64,000 nucleotides of DNA from Zobellia amurskyensis (GTDB taxonomy: Bacteria; Bacteroidota; Bacteroidia; Flavobacteriales; Flavobacteriaceae). The position numbers were made by a program, and so were the translations under genes. Location of the stretch: positions 1 through 64,000 of the forward strand of contig NZ_RCNR01000005.1 in NCBI RefSeq assembly GCF_009725985.1, read 5' to 3'. Below are positions 1-9,161 of the stretch, piece after piece (within the stretch, counting starts at the first letter, position 1; every line of letters starts with the position of its first letter). The notes below the pieces were generated by a model. It saw only the letters and a program-made list of their open reading frames with translations, ran no database searches and was not told the DNA's origin.

Positions 1-31
1 TAGAGCTCTTTTTTTATTGTTAGACCACTAT

Positions 32-2146
32 CTAGTAGAAAGCAGCTCTTTTATCCTCTATCTCAGATGCATCTTTTAAAGCATCATAAACAGCTGTATT
101 AACTCTTGCTTCACGAGAAGTTTTTACCGAAGTAGCGTACATACTATAGTTATCCAATTTTGGAGCCTCAGCCTTCTTGGTAACAGTTAACTTGTAAACA
201 CCAGTACTACCTTCAATAAGCTCAGATGTAGCGCCTTCTTTCATTGCAAATGCCGTACCCACAACAGCAGGTTCAGAACCAGCACCAGGAATGGTTGGCG
301 ATTTTACCGTTAATGCCGATGCAGTAGAAGCACTAACATTATTATCCTTTGCTAAATCCTCAATAGACTTTCCTTTATTAGCTGCTATAATTTGTTCTGC
401 CTTACGCTCTTTTCTAAGTTTAGGCAAAACAATGGCAGAAGCATCTTCCACAGACATAAGGCCATCTTGGTAGGTCTTGGTCAATTGTGCAACGGCATAA
501 CCTCCCGCTAAATCAAAACGCTTAATATCTCCAACTTTAGTATCTTCTTGAAAAGCCCACTGTACAATACTTCTTTGTGCAGAAAGACCTGGCAGATTTT
601 CATCGGTAGCTTTTATCTTGTTTACCGGGCGAACCAAATACTCATTTTCTTTTGCTAAGTCTGAAAAGGCCTTACTGGATTCAATAGACTCCATTTCAAA
701 TTTGGTAGCATCAGTAAACAGTTTATTTGTAGTTTCTTCAGATGGTTCAATTTCACGAGCTAAAGTAGCCACTTGAACTATATCTTCCTTATCATCAATT
801 TTTATGATGTGAAAACCAAAATCGGTTTCAACCATACCAATTGTTCCTACTTTATTTTCAAATGCGAAATCATTAAAAGCAGGTACCATTCTACCTTCTT
901 GGAAATAACCCAAGTCTCCTCCGTTAGGTGCAGATGGACCATCAGAATTATCTCGTGCTAATTCCACAAATTTGGCGTCTTTCTTTTTAGCTTCCCTAAG
1001 TAAACGTTTAGCTTCTGCCTCTGCTTCTTCTTTTGTTCTAGTTACTTCCGGGTTGGCACGTTGTGCTCCTTCGTACGCAATTAGAATATGACTGGCCTTT
1101 ACAGACCCGTTAGGTTTTCTGCTCACCATTTTAGAAACTTTGAAAAAGCCGCCATCTCTATAAGGGCCATACATTTCACCTACCTGCAAGGTCATTAAAG
1201 TATCTGCATATTTAGCAGACAGTTGCTTTTTAGACTTATAGATGGTATCAAATTTAATATCTGAATTACGATCTAAGAATGCGGCCATATCGGTAGCTGC
1301 TCTAAAGCCAGCAATAGTATCATTCTTATCGGTCTGTGCATTGTATTCAACCGTATCATCCATTAACTTAGTAATGGCAGCTTTTACAGCATTCTCATCT
1401 GCTGTAGAGGCTTTTTCTTGAAAATAAACAAACTGAATATCCCTAGCTGGGTCTTGCTTGAAATCTTCCTTGTGATTATTGATGTACGTCTGAATTTCAC
1501 TTTTTGAAACCGAAATAGTACTGTCCGCTATAGAAGTAAATGGAATACGAACATACTTAATATCGATTTTGTCGTTTGCCAATTTATAATCTAGCTCACC
1601 TTCTTTTAAAGTTGCACCAACACCTGCTTTGATCAAATTAAAATAGGTTTGTTGTTTAGCACTTTGAATAATTGCCTGCTCATCTTGCAACCAAAGATTG
1701 TATTGCTCAGGGTTGTTCACCTTAAGCTCTGCAATAAAGTTTCTGAACTTGTTTTGATCGAACACACCATTTGCATTCTGAAATTGTGGACTCTGTGAGT
1801 ACGACGGAATGGTACCAATGTAGTTCAAAATTTGGTCTTGCTCTATATCAACACCTAAATCTGCGAACTGCTGGCCTAAAACTGCATTACGAACTTCTTG
1901 GTCATACACTTGGTTTACCGTTTGCATAGTAGAGGCATTTGCAGACCTTCTAGAAGCAACATCTACCTTTTGGCGAAATGCATCTATTGAAATTTCCTCT
2001 CCATTAATTTCGGCTATACTAGAGCCTACTTTACCACTAACGTCTCCGTTGACAAATACACCGGAAATTACAAATGCGAAAAGGGCCAAGCCTATAATCA
2101 GTATTAGAACGGTGGTCCGTTTTCTTATATTCTCTAAAATTGCCAT
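32..2146 (-). CDS. PpiD/SurA-like membrane-anchored peptidyl-prolyl isomerase
   Basis: This is a 704-residue periplasmic foldase of the PpiD/SurA type, which helps exported and outer-membrane proteins fold. The N terminus is a short cytoplasmic stretch followed by one hydrophobic helix (about residues 12-31), so the protein is anchored in the inner membrane. A SurA_N-like region covers about 35-220. A parvulin rotamase domain covers about 349-450, with KASHILI near its start, a GGDLGYF motif in the middle and GFHIIK at its end. A second, degenerate parvulin-like region may follow. Length and layout fit Bacteroidota PpiD proteins. The ATG start places the basic residues directly before the membrane helix. 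The next gene in the same direction upstream is a CorC-like membrane protein, 70 bp away. Confidence 0.9.
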   Translation of the reverse strand: MAILENIRKRTTVLILIIGLALFAFVISGVFVNGDVSGKVGSSIAEINGEEISIDAFRQKVDVASRRSANASTMQTVNQVYDQEVRNAVLGQQFADLGVDIEQDQILNYIGTIPSYSQSPQFQNANGVFDQNKFRNFIAELKVNNPEQYNLWLQDEQAIIQSAKQQTYFNLIKAGVGATLKEGELDYKLANDKIDIKYVRIPFTSIADSTISVSKSEIQTYINNHKEDFKQDPARDIQFVYFQEKASTADENAVKAAITKLMDDTVEYNAQTDKNDTIAGFRAATDMAAFLDRNSDIKFDTIYKSKKQLSAKYADTLMTLQVGEMYGPYRDGGFFKVSKMVSRKPNGSVKASHILIAYEGAQRANPEVTRTKEEAEAEAKRLLREAKKKDAKFVELARDNSDGPSAPNGGDLGYFQEGRMVPAFNDFAFENKVGTIGMVETDFGFHIIKIDDKEDIVQVATLAREIEPSEETTNKLFTDATKFEMESIESSKAFSDLAKENEYLVRPVNKIKATDENLPGLSAQRSIVQWAFQEDTKVGDIKRFDLAGGYAVAQLTKTYQDGLMSVEDASAIVLPKLRKERKAEQIIAANKGKSIEDLAKDNNVSASTASALTVKSPTIPGAGSEPAVVGTAFAMKEGATSELIEGSTGVYKLTVTKKAEAPKLDNYSMYATSVKTSREARVNTAVYDALKDASEIEDKRAAFY

Positions 2147-2216
2147 TAATTAGGGTTTTGTTTAATCAGTTTGCGAAATTACCATTTTTCCTTCTAATTA
2201 TAAAAGGAATGAAAAA

Positions 2217-3506
2217 CTATTCTTTATCAACGATTTGCATAGACACCAAATCGATTTTTGTATTTGAAACTTCTACTATTTTAAATAGAAAATTTTGAAT
2301 CTGTATTTCTGAGTTTTGCTCGGGAATTTCACCTGTTTCGCTTACAATAAATCCGCCAAGTGTCTCATACTCTTCACTTTTAGGGAGCTCCAACTTATAC
2401 ATCTCGTTCAAATAATCAACCTCCAAACGAGCCGAAAATGTATAGGTATTATCTTCTAACTGCTCCTCTATTAAATCTGTAGTATCATGCTCATCTTCAA
2501 TCTCCCCGAACAGTTCTTCTACAATATCCTCTACCGTCATGATACCGGAAGTACCACCATACTCGTCTAAAACCACCGAAATGCTCTTGCGCTTTTTAGT
2601 CAGCACATTAAGGATATCTTGAATAAGCATCGTCTCTGGCACGAACTCTACCGGCAACAGAATACTCTTGATTGTCTTGGGTTTTTTAAATAGTTCGTAT
2701 GAATGCACGTAACCAATGATATTATCTATAGTATCTTTATAAACCAAAATTTTTGAATAGCCCGTTTCAGTAAATAGCTTTGCGAGGTTTTTAGGGGTCT
2801 CATGAAGTTCTACGGCCATGATTTCGGTACGGGGCACCATAACTTCCCGTGCTTTTACAGCAGCGAACTCTAGGGCGTTTTGAAAAATCTGAATCTCGGA
2901 ATCTACTTCATCTTCCTCCTCTACAGCTTCCATTTGCTCCGTAATGTAATCCCCCAATTCAATTTTACTAAAGGCAAGTTGCACTTCATCTCCATCCGTC
3001 TTAAAGAAAGCTTTCAATATAAAGTCGGACACCCAAATGACAAATTCCGAAATTACCGAAAAGACGATATAAAACAGATAGGCCGGTATAGCCAAAAACT
3101 TAAGTAAAGTATTAGAGTAAATCTGAAAAAGAACTTTAGGAAGAAACTCTGCTGTAAAAAGGATGATCAATGTAGATATTACGGTTTGGGTCACCAAACT
3201 GAAATCTCCTAAAAACAGATTAAGGAACTCACTATTAACCGGCGCCATACCCTGAAACCACGCCATGAGCAAATCACCCATAAATAAACCGTATATCACC
3301 AAGGCGATATTATTACCTATGAGCATTGTGGCAATGAACTTAGATGGCTTCTTGGTTAAGCGCGTTAGCACTTTGGCCAATAGACCTTCTTGTTTCTTCT
3401 CTATTTCAATGTGTATTTTATTGGCGGAAATAAATGCAATCTCCATCCCTGAAAAAAAAGCTGAAAACAACAGGGACAAAACAATAATTAAAATGGGCGT
3501 TTCCAC
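2217..3506 (-). CDS. CNNM/CorC family (hemolysin-like) transporter-associated protein
   Basis: This 429-residue inner-membrane protein has the CNNM (DUF21) layout. Several hydrophobic helices fill about residues 1-170. A CBS pair follows, beginning near MVPRTEIMAV (about residue 222) and running to about 340. A CorC_HlyC domain occupies the last 75 residues. The family is linked to Mg/Co efflux; the hemolysin name is historical. In flavobacteria a relative, GldE, supports gliding, but I cannot tell GldE from its paralogues here. It lies 2 nt downstream of a small membrane protein gene and close to lptC, so the genes are probably co-transcribed. Confidence 0.88.
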   Translation of the reverse strand: METPILIIVLSLLFSAFFSGMEIAFISANKIHIEIEKKQEGLLAKVLTRLTKKPSKFIATMLIGNNIALVIYGLFMGDLLMAWFQGMAPVNSEFLNLFLGDFSLVTQTVISTLIILFTAEFLPKVLFQIYSNTLLKFLAIPAYLFYIVFSVISEFVIWVSDFILKAFFKTDGDEVQLAFSKIELGDYITEQMEAVEEEDEVDSEIQIFQNALEFAAVKAREVMVPRTEIMAVELHETPKNLAKLFTETGYSKILVYKDTIDNIIGYVHSYELFKKPKTIKSILLPVEFVPETMLIQDILNVLTKKRKSISVVLDEYGGTSGIMTVEDIVEELFGEIEDEHDTTDLIEEQLEDNTYTFSARLEVDYLNEMYKLELPKSEEYETLGGFIVSETGEIPEQNSEIQIQNFLFKIVEVSNTKIDLVSMQIVDKE

Positions 3507-3508
3507 AA

Positions 3509-3712
3509 TTATTGTTGATTATCTTGTTTACGCTGTTCAAACTTTTTCCTGTAATTTCTTCTAAAAAAGAACATTCCTATTGAAACTGCGGCAAAGAAAA
3601 TAAATAGATAGGCAGATTGCCTATCGATACTCCAATCTGTAAAAATTCTATACAACGAAAAAAAGGCGACAGCCAAGTACAAATATTCGGTATATCTTAA
3701 AATTCTAATCAT
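3509..3712 (-). CDS. small two-helix membrane protein
   Basis: This 67-residue protein has two hydrophobic segments (about residues 10-25 and 31-50) and a very basic, Gln-rich tail. Its ATG overlaps the end of lptC by 8 nt and its stop is 2 nt before the CorC-like gene. That tight packing argues that it is real. I do not recognise the family. The position between LptC and the CorC-like protein is the only functional hint. Confidence 0.7.
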   Translation of the reverse strand: MIRILRYTEYLYLAVAFFSLYRIFTDWSIDRQSAYLFIFFAAVSIGMFFFRRNYRKKFEQRKQDNQQ

Positions 3713-4313
3713 TCGATTCTTCTTTAATAGTCATTAGACCATAGGTTTTATGGGCATTGAAGAAACTTAAATCCCTATTAAAATCCATTCCTTCACCATC
3801 CATTATAGTTCCATCCTCGGGATTCGTAAATTTAAAATTCTCTTGGGTAAAAATCCAATTATCATCTTGATCCCAAAACAATTGAGGCGTCTCAAGCTTT
3901 TTCCCATCGTGACTTTCAATAACAACATTGCCTTGTAAATCTATCACATTTGTAGCAGAATAAATAATACCATAATCCGCTTTAATAATACTCTTCTCTC
4001 CGGCTTCGTTAAAATAATGCACCAAAAGCCCATCTGGAAAGGTACGATATGGAAACTTTAAATTATTATAATCTTCATTTAACGGACTGGTCAGTACAGC
4101 CACTACCCTAGTAGAAGTGGAGTCTTCACTTTCAAGCACATCTCTAGCCTCGGTGTACGTCGCCCTAAAATTTTCGGCAATACCCATAGGGTATACTAAA
4201 GGCACTTTTTCCTGCCCCGATCTTTCGTAATTATCTTGACATGAAAAAAAAAGTATTGCCATGGTAAAAACCATGGCAATACTTTTAAGACTATATCCGT
4301 AAGATGAAATCAT
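3705..4313 (-). CDS. lptC: LPS export protein LptC
   Basis: This 202-residue lipoprotein-like protein matches Bacteroidota LptC, the bitopic component that passes LPS from LptB2FG to LptA in the periplasm. The N terminus carries a hydrophobic segment ending in FFSCQ, a lipobox-like site. The body has the LptC/LptA pattern of short beta strands, with the segments ADYGIIYSATNVIDLQGNV and WIFTQENFKF typical of the beta-jellyroll. The ATG at 4313 lies 4 nt from the stop of the TPR gene upstream, so the two are co-transcribed. A later in-frame Met (residue 14) is a possible alternative start just before the lipobox. Confidence 0.82.
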   Translation of the reverse strand: MISSYGYSLKSIAMVFTMAILFFSCQDNYERSGQEKVPLVYPMGIAENFRATYTEARDVLESEDSTSTRVVAVLTSPLNEDYNNLKFPYRTFPDGLLVHYFNEAGEKSIIKADYGIIYSATNVIDLQGNVVIESHDGKKLETPQLFWDQDDNWIFTQENFKFTNPEDGTIMDGEGMDFNRDLSFFNAHKTYGLMTIKEESND

Positions 4314-4317
4314 CTTT

Positions 4318-5691
4318 CTATAAGTTCGGTACTTTTATGCTACCACCTACCCAACAACTGAATGTTACTGTTTTACCAGCCATACCTGAGTTGAAGATAT
4401 CCGTTTTAGACGGTGCTTTTGCAGCATAACTTGCAGCAGATTGATTAGCAGCCCCACTAACAGAAGGATCTACACGACCGGCCTGACGAGCCATATCTGC
4501 AGCCTTCCAATAGATAGCTCTCTTCTCAAAAGGAGTACTACCACAATCATTTGCACTTGTTGCGTAAAGGTTTGCTATTAACAAATAAGCCTTACCATTT
4601 GCTTTGTTAGCGCTAATGGCCATTTGAGCATATTTTCTAGCTGTAGACTTACTTCCTTTTCTTTTATTAATAACCGCTACTTTATAAGCAATATCAGATT
4701 TCTTGTACGAATCGGTCTCTAAACTCATAGCCTTGTCAAAATCTGCAAGAGCTCCTTTAGTATCACCGTTTTTCATTTTTAAAGTACCACCGTAAACGTA
4801 TGCACTAGCCGATGGATCTAAAGCCAACTGAGCTTCAAACAATTTCTGGAACAAAGGATCATCAGTACATTCTTTGTTGAACATTCTTCCTACCGCTCTT
4901 TTTACCCAGGTAACATCTCCTTTTTTCTCTTCAAAACTCTTCTCGTATAAAGGAATAAGGTTGTCACAATCTGCCAACGCACCAAGCTTAGAGTCTACAC
5001 TACCAGCAATCTTACCGTAAGACTCAGAGTTGGTAGTTGCAATTTTTAAACTTCTCTTTTCTTTAGAAGTAATAGTACCCGTAGAATCCTTTGGAAGTAA
5101 AGTTGTAATTATCCCTGTAAGCTTTTTGTTTTCTTCCTCAATTTTATCGTTTACGTTATCGTAAACATCAAAAACTTCTTGCAAGTCTTTCTTACCTCCT
5201 TTATGCAAATCTACTAGACTTGAGAAATAAAGATATAAAGCTTTAGGGTTCTTGAAATTTTTAGAATCCTTTTCAAATGCATCACCTAATAATTTGTATA
5301 GCTCATCATCAGAAGCCATTTTATTGTCATACAAAAACAAAGCTTTGTCTATGCCTACCACACCTGGTGAATATTTTGCTGGAAAATACTTTGCACTATT
5401 ATCGTACAAAGCCAACATATCCTTAACAAAACCGTCTTTTTCGGCGCCAGATGATTTTTCTATTTTGTCGGCCAATATCTTTTCGCCATAGATAAAATTC
5501 GCCCGGTTGATATCAGGACAGTTATCATACACCATTTTCCAAGGTGTGTATGCCGCCTCATAGTTTTTCACTTTTGCATGCTCAACATATATAGATAAGT
5601 TGGTCATACATTCTTGATTTTGAGCTTGGGCATTACTTACTCCCATAAACCCTAAAAGCATAATCGCCGTGAAGTAAAGTTTTGTTTTCAT
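4318..5691 (-). CDS. exported TPR-repeat protein
   Basis: This 457-residue protein has a clear signal peptide ending near the repeated AQAQ. TPR-like helical repeats are clearest at about 289-380 (a GALADFDKAM motif is visible). It resembles flavobacterial periplasmic TPR proteins encoded just before lptC. The conserved cysteines in the mature protein (for example in DNCPD, ADCDNL, ECTDD and NDCGS) suggest disulfides. Its role is unknown; the neighbourhood suggests envelope assembly. Confidence 0.8.
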   Translation of the reverse strand: MKTKLYFTAIMLLGFMGVSNAQAQNQECMTNLSIYVEHAKVKNYEAAYTPWKMVYDNCPDINRANFIYGEKILADKIEKSSGAEKDGFVKDMLALYDNSAKYFPAKYSPGVVGIDKALFLYDNKMASDDELYKLLGDAFEKDSKNFKNPKALYLYFSSLVDLHKGGKKDLQEVFDVYDNVNDKIEEENKKLTGIITTLLPKDSTGTITSKEKRSLKIATTNSESYGKIAGSVDSKLGALADCDNLIPLYEKSFEEKKGDVTWVKRAVGRMFNKECTDDPLFQKLFEAQLALDPSASAYVYGGTLKMKNGDTKGALADFDKAMSLETDSYKKSDIAYKVAVINKRKGSKSTARKYAQMAISANKANGKAYLLIANLYATSANDCGSTPFEKRAIYWKAADMARQAGRVDPSVSGAANQSAASYAAKAPSKTDIFNSGMAGKTVTFSCWVGGSIKVPNL

Positions 5692-5931
5692 CTTTAATTT
5701 TTTACTTGTTTTTCAAATTACAAATTGCCAAACAAAATCGTGGTTAGTGCCCAGAGTCGTTATGGCTCGTTTTTTATGTTCTAATTTTTGGAGGGGTAAT
5801 GTACTAATTTTTAACCAAGAGGTCTAAAGTAAATTTAGAAATTGTCTTTTTGAGATTTTTTTTGCGAATTTACTCAATCATTCTCTAATTAATCGGTTAA
5901 ACACTAATGAAATCTCAAGTATTTTACAATC
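5692..5931. other. intergenic region, 240 bp, no gene seen
   Basis: This is the upstream region of the TPR/lptC group and the downstream region of the barrel gene. It is A/T-rich and holds no ORF of note. I looked for the TAnnTTTG promoter box on the minus strand and found only near matches. Confidence 0.4.
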
Positions 5932-7218
5932 TTAATTTATCTTTCTTTTTCTAAACCACTGGTCATTTAAAGACAATCCTAGGTTGACTTTAAAATAACT
6001 CTCTTCTATTAGATCTGCTGCGGTAGTCCCTCTTTTCCCGTACTCAAATCCTAAGTTAAGGTTTGAGAGATTGTTACCCAACGGTAGACCCAATCCAAAA
6101 GTTATGCCAAAATTGTTTATATCCTTCTCATTAACATACATTCCGGTCTTCTCTAAGCGTAAACCAGCCCTATAAGTAACCCTTTTAAAGTAACTCCCAA
6201 AAGAATTTCTTTCAGGTGTATAAAAACCACCCAATGCCAAAGTACTAGCATCTTTGTATACCAAATTGTTTATTTCCAGAAAGTCGTTTGAGAAATCCGT
6301 TAGCTTCTGAAAACTATATTCCAGACCTAAAAACCATTGCATATCCTTACCGTAACCTACACCTAAAGTAGTTGTTGTAGGTATAGTTACTCCGGTATCT
6401 TCTAGACCCTGAGCAGCCAAGTTTACTTCATTTACGAAGCGTTCTTGAGTTGGACTCCCTATAAAAGAACCTATTCTCTGCGTATTCCTTGCCGTAAGAT
6501 TGGCTTGAGTATTTATGCGTAAAGATGTAAACAAAGTATGTTTTTCATCAATTGCCGGAGTATAGCTAAGGGCGTAATTTAAATCCACCCCATTTATTCT
6601 TGAGACCCTTTCATCTTTAGACCCCAAAAGCACACCTTCCGTGCTTTGAACCTTAAGCGTCTCTATTCTTCCGAAATTATAATTTGCCGTAATACCAAAA
6701 GAGAAATTTTTGGCAAATTCATATCCAACGGACACATAAGCCTTATTTACACCACCTTCTCCTGAGTACTGGTTGATTTCTTGAGAACCTTCAGCTCCTA
6801 CCAAATCTTCAAAATTGTATCCTACCGAAGAGTAAGGGATAATACCAAAACCTACTCCCAGACCCTTTTTAATACTTAAACCTATAGAAAGGTAATCCAG
6901 ATTTGTAACCGCGGTGGTCTGACTCTCCGTATAACTCTTTAAACTTGTTTGCTTGTACGATATACCGGCCGTATACGTTGTTATCCCAAAATCATCACGA
7001 CCTTGGATTCCCAATTTGCTGTACGCAGCAGGGTTTGTTAAGTTAACATGAATACTATCTGCATACATTCCTATCCCACCCATCATTTGGTTTTCTACGG
7101 TAGAACCGCTTCTTAACTCTCCTAAACCAAAATATGAATATGGGGAAACCGAACCATCTTGAGCGTACATGCCCGTTGCAAAAAGGCAAATTATGGCAAA
7201 ACCTATTTTTCTGATCAT
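5932..7218 (-). CDS. outer-membrane beta-barrel protein (FadL/PorV-like)
   Basis: This 428-residue protein has a signal peptide (cleavage near MYAQ) followed by alternating-strand barrel sequence. The early segment SPYSYFGLGEL and a GGIGMYADS stretch are typical of the flavobacterial protein encoded next to coaX. Substrate is unknown; it may be FadL-like or a structural barrel. Its ATG overlaps the coaX stop by one base, so it is translationally coupled to coaX. Confidence 0.78.
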   Translation of the reverse strand: MIRKIGFAIICLFATGMYAQDGSVSPYSYFGLGELRSGSTVENQMMGGIGMYADSIHVNLTNPAAYSKLGIQGRDDFGITTYTAGISYKQTSLKSYTESQTTAVTNLDYLSIGLSIKKGLGVGFGIIPYSSVGYNFEDLVGAEGSQEINQYSGEGGVNKAYVSVGYEFAKNFSFGITANYNFGRIETLKVQSTEGVLLGSKDERVSRINGVDLNYALSYTPAIDEKHTLFTSLRINTQANLTARNTQRIGSFIGSPTQERFVNEVNLAAQGLEDTGVTIPTTTTLGVGYGKDMQWFLGLEYSFQKLTDFSNDFLEINNLVYKDASTLALGGFYTPERNSFGSYFKRVTYRAGLRLEKTGMYVNEKDINNFGITFGLGLPLGNNLSNLNLGFEYGKRGTTAADLIEESYFKVNLGLSLNDQWFRKRKIN

Positions 7219-7946
7219 TAGCGTTTGTTGTATTCCAACAGATAATTTAATCCTACAAGGAGAAATTTGGAGTCCGCAAATATGGTATTTTTTAACCGTT
7301 TAGACAAAAATAGCATGTCACCGCCTGTTAAAATAACTGTTAAATCTGCAAAACGAGATTTGTATTGGTCTATTACACCGTCTATTTCCTGACATATACC
7401 GTTCACCACTCCACTATGAATACTGGTATCGGTAGAGTTTCCAATATAGTCAATGATTTCTTCTGGCTTTAGTAATGGTAATTTTGATGTTTGTTCGTGC
7501 AGTGCCTTATAACGCATATGTAAACCGGGTGAAATAGCCCCTCCCAAATACTCTCCATAATCATTTACCATATCATAAGTAATACAGGTTCCTGCGTCAA
7601 TCACCAAACTATTCCCTTTTGGGTTGTGAAAAAATGCCGCCGTTGCCAAAGCAATACGATCAACCCCTAAGGATTGTGGTGTTGCATAAGAGTTCTTAAA
7701 AGGAGTTTTACTAGCGGGCGTCAATTCATGAACCTCGCAGAAAACAGTCAACACTGGCATCACTTTAGGGTCTAAATTTCCTACGGAAGCTATTATTCCA
7801 CGTTTAATTCTGGGATAATGGTCACAAATTGCCTTTACCTCCCGAGCTACATTATGCACCTCTGAGTTCTGCCTAAAAATAAGGCTATCTCCCTCAAACA
7901 CGGCGAGTTTCACACAAGTATTACCGGCATCTATTACTAGGTTCAT
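7218..7946 (-). CDS. coaX: type III pantothenate kinase
   Basis: CoaX phosphorylates pantothenate, the first step of coenzyme A synthesis, in the cytoplasm. The 242-residue protein begins MNLVIDAGNT, the family's first phosphate-binding motif. It also has GVDRIALATAA, a second phosphate motif LVIDAGTCITYD, and GGAISPG. An upstream in-frame TTG at 7961 would add five residues, but the ATG at 7946 puts the DAGNT motif at the expected place. The stop shares one base with the start of the barrel gene downstream. Confidence 0.95.
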   Translation of the reverse strand: MNLVIDAGNTCVKLAVFEGDSLIFRQNSEVHNVAREVKAICDHYPRIKRGIIASVGNLDPKVMPVLTVFCEVHELTPASKTPFKNSYATPQSLGVDRIALATAAFFHNPKGNSLVIDAGTCITYDMVNDYGEYLGGAISPGLHMRYKALHEQTSKLPLLKPEEIIDYIGNSTDTSIHSGVVNGICQEIDGVIDQYKSRFADLTVILTGGDMLFLSKRLKNTIFADSKFLLVGLNYLLEYNKR

Positions 7947-7999
7947 AAGTGCAAAGATCAAAAAATGTTATCTAACAAACATCTTTTTTTCGATTTTTG

Positions 8000-8030
8000 T
8001 TTGCATATCATAAAATTGAAATTATATTTG
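8000..8030 (+). promoter_or_regulatory. promoter of tRNA-Phe (Bacteroidota type)
   Basis: TTG at 8001-8003 and TATATTTG at 8023-8030 are separated by 19 nt, the spacing of the Bacteroidota sigma-A promoter. The predicted transcription start is about 8036, a dozen bases before the tRNA. Confidence 0.75.
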
Positions 8031-8048
8031 CACCCCGCAAACGGGCAT

Positions 8049-8121
8049 GGTGCCTTAGCTCAGTTGGTAGAGCAATGGACTGAAAATCCATGTGTCCCTG
8101 GTTCGATTCCTGGAGGCACCA
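8049..8121 (+). tRNA. tRNA-Phe (GAA)
   Basis: A complete cloverleaf can be drawn. The acceptor stem is GGTGCCT with AGGCACC and discriminator A; the D arm is GCTC/GAGC; the anticodon stem is ATGGA/TCCAT with loop CTGAAAA, giving anticodon GAA. The T arm CCTGG/CCTGG has loop TTCGATT and one T-T mismatch in the middle of its stem. The 3' CCA is not encoded. The tRNA lies inside a spurious upstream extension of the following ORF. Confidence 0.97.
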
Positions 8122-8122
8122 C

Positions 8123-8153
8123 AAAAAATCCTTACTTCGGTAAGGATTTTTTT
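8123..8153 (+). terminator. rho-independent terminator of tRNA-Phe
   Basis: A 13-bp perfect stem (8123-8135 with 8140-8152) closes a TTCG tetraloop between C and G. The A-run and T-run flank the GC part. It follows the tRNA by one base, so transcription of the next gene needs read-through or its own start. Confidence 0.9.
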
Positions 8154-8186
8154 GTTTTTGGACTTATCTTGCAAAAAACTACTGTT

Positions 8187-9161
8187 TTGACTGCAATAGA
8201 TACCAACACCCCCCTAGAGGAGCTACAGAATTATCTACTGGCCAAAGAATGGTTACATACCGCAGAAAAAATTACTGCCGTAGAAAAACCGGGAGACGGC
8301 AACATGAATGTAGTACTCCGCATTACAACAGACCAGCGCTCTTTTATTTTAAAACAGTCAAGGCCCTACGTACAGAAATACCAACAAATTAAAGCCCCTT
8401 TGGACCGCATTGCCGTAGAAAAAAAATTCTACCAAGCCGTTAGAGATAATGCCGTTCATGCCCATGTACCAAAAATTATAGGTTTTGATGCCAGTGAACA
8501 TTTATTGTTATTAGAAGACCTAGGCCATTGTGAAGACATGGTCTACATCTATCAAAAGCAGGCAATCTCTAACAAACAGCTAGACCGGCTAATTTTCATA
8601 TTAGGGCTTATTCACCGAAAAAAGGTATCAAGCGACTTTCCGGAAAACCTAGAAATGCGCCAACTTAACCACCAACATATTTTTGAACTTCCCTTTTTAG
8701 AGGACAACGGATTTCAATTAGACGATATACAACCTGGACTCCAAGAGCTTTCACTTCAGTTTAAGCAAGATAAAAAGATAAAAAAGGTTGTAAAAAAGGT
8801 TGGAAAAAAATACTTGTCGCCCGGGAACACCTTATTGCATGGTGATTACTACCCCGGAAGCTGGATGACAGAAGCTGAAAATCTTTACATCATAGACCCT
8901 GAATTCGGTTTTGTAGGTTTTCCTGAGTTTGATTTAGGTGTTATGTCCGCACATATCATTATGGCAACGGGCAAAAAAGGCTACCTAAAACGTATTCACG
9001 CAGCCTATCAAGGAGAGGCTAATTTGGAACTAATGTCGCAAGTGGCCGGTATAGAGATTATGAGACGGTTAATAGGGCTCGCACAATTACCTCTGGAACG
9101 CACCTTAAAAGAAAAAAGTAAGCTTCTAAAAAAAGCGCGTAAACTTATTTTGTCTCCATGA
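8187..9161 (+). CDS. phosphotransferase, methylthioribose-kinase-like
   Basis: This is a protein-kinase-fold small-molecule kinase of the APH/choline kinase superfamily, about 324 residues. The nucleotide-binding region is GDGNMNVVLRI near residue 36, with a lysine in FILKQS. The catalytic loop is LLHGDYYPGSW near 217, and the metal-binding motif is IDPEFGFVGFPEFDLG near 236. The DPEF motif followed by a glycine-rich turn and FD(L/I)G is the MtnK (5-methylthioribose kinase) pattern, so a pentose or nucleoside-derived sugar is a likely substrate. The frame stays open upstream to 7965, but that part runs through tRNA-Phe and its terminator. The start must be after 8153; in-frame TTG codons at 8187 or 8169 are the only good candidates. 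It overlaps the next gene by 4 nt. Confidence 0.78.
   Translation: MTAIDTNTPLEELQNYLLAKEWLHTAEKITAVEKPGDGNMNVVLRITTDQRSFILKQSRPYVQKYQQIKAPLDRIAVEKKFYQAVRDNAVHAHVPKIIGFDASEHLLLLEDLGHCEDMVYIYQKQAISNKQLDRLIFILGLIHRKKVSSDFPENLEMRQLNHQHIFELPFLEDNGFQLDDIQPGLQELSLQFKQDKKIKKVVKKVGKKYLSPGNTLLHGDYYPGSWMTEAENLYIIDPEFGFVGFPEFDLGVMSAHIIMATGKKGYLKRIHAAYQGEANLELMSQVAGIEIMRRLIGLAQLPLERTLKEKSKLLKKARKLILSP

Noticed and set aside
7965-8186. Upstream extension of the phosphotransferase ORF to 7965
   Set aside because: It translates tRNA-Phe and its terminator (the AQLVEQ and PGSIPGG stretch is typical of translated tRNA). The real start must be after 8153.
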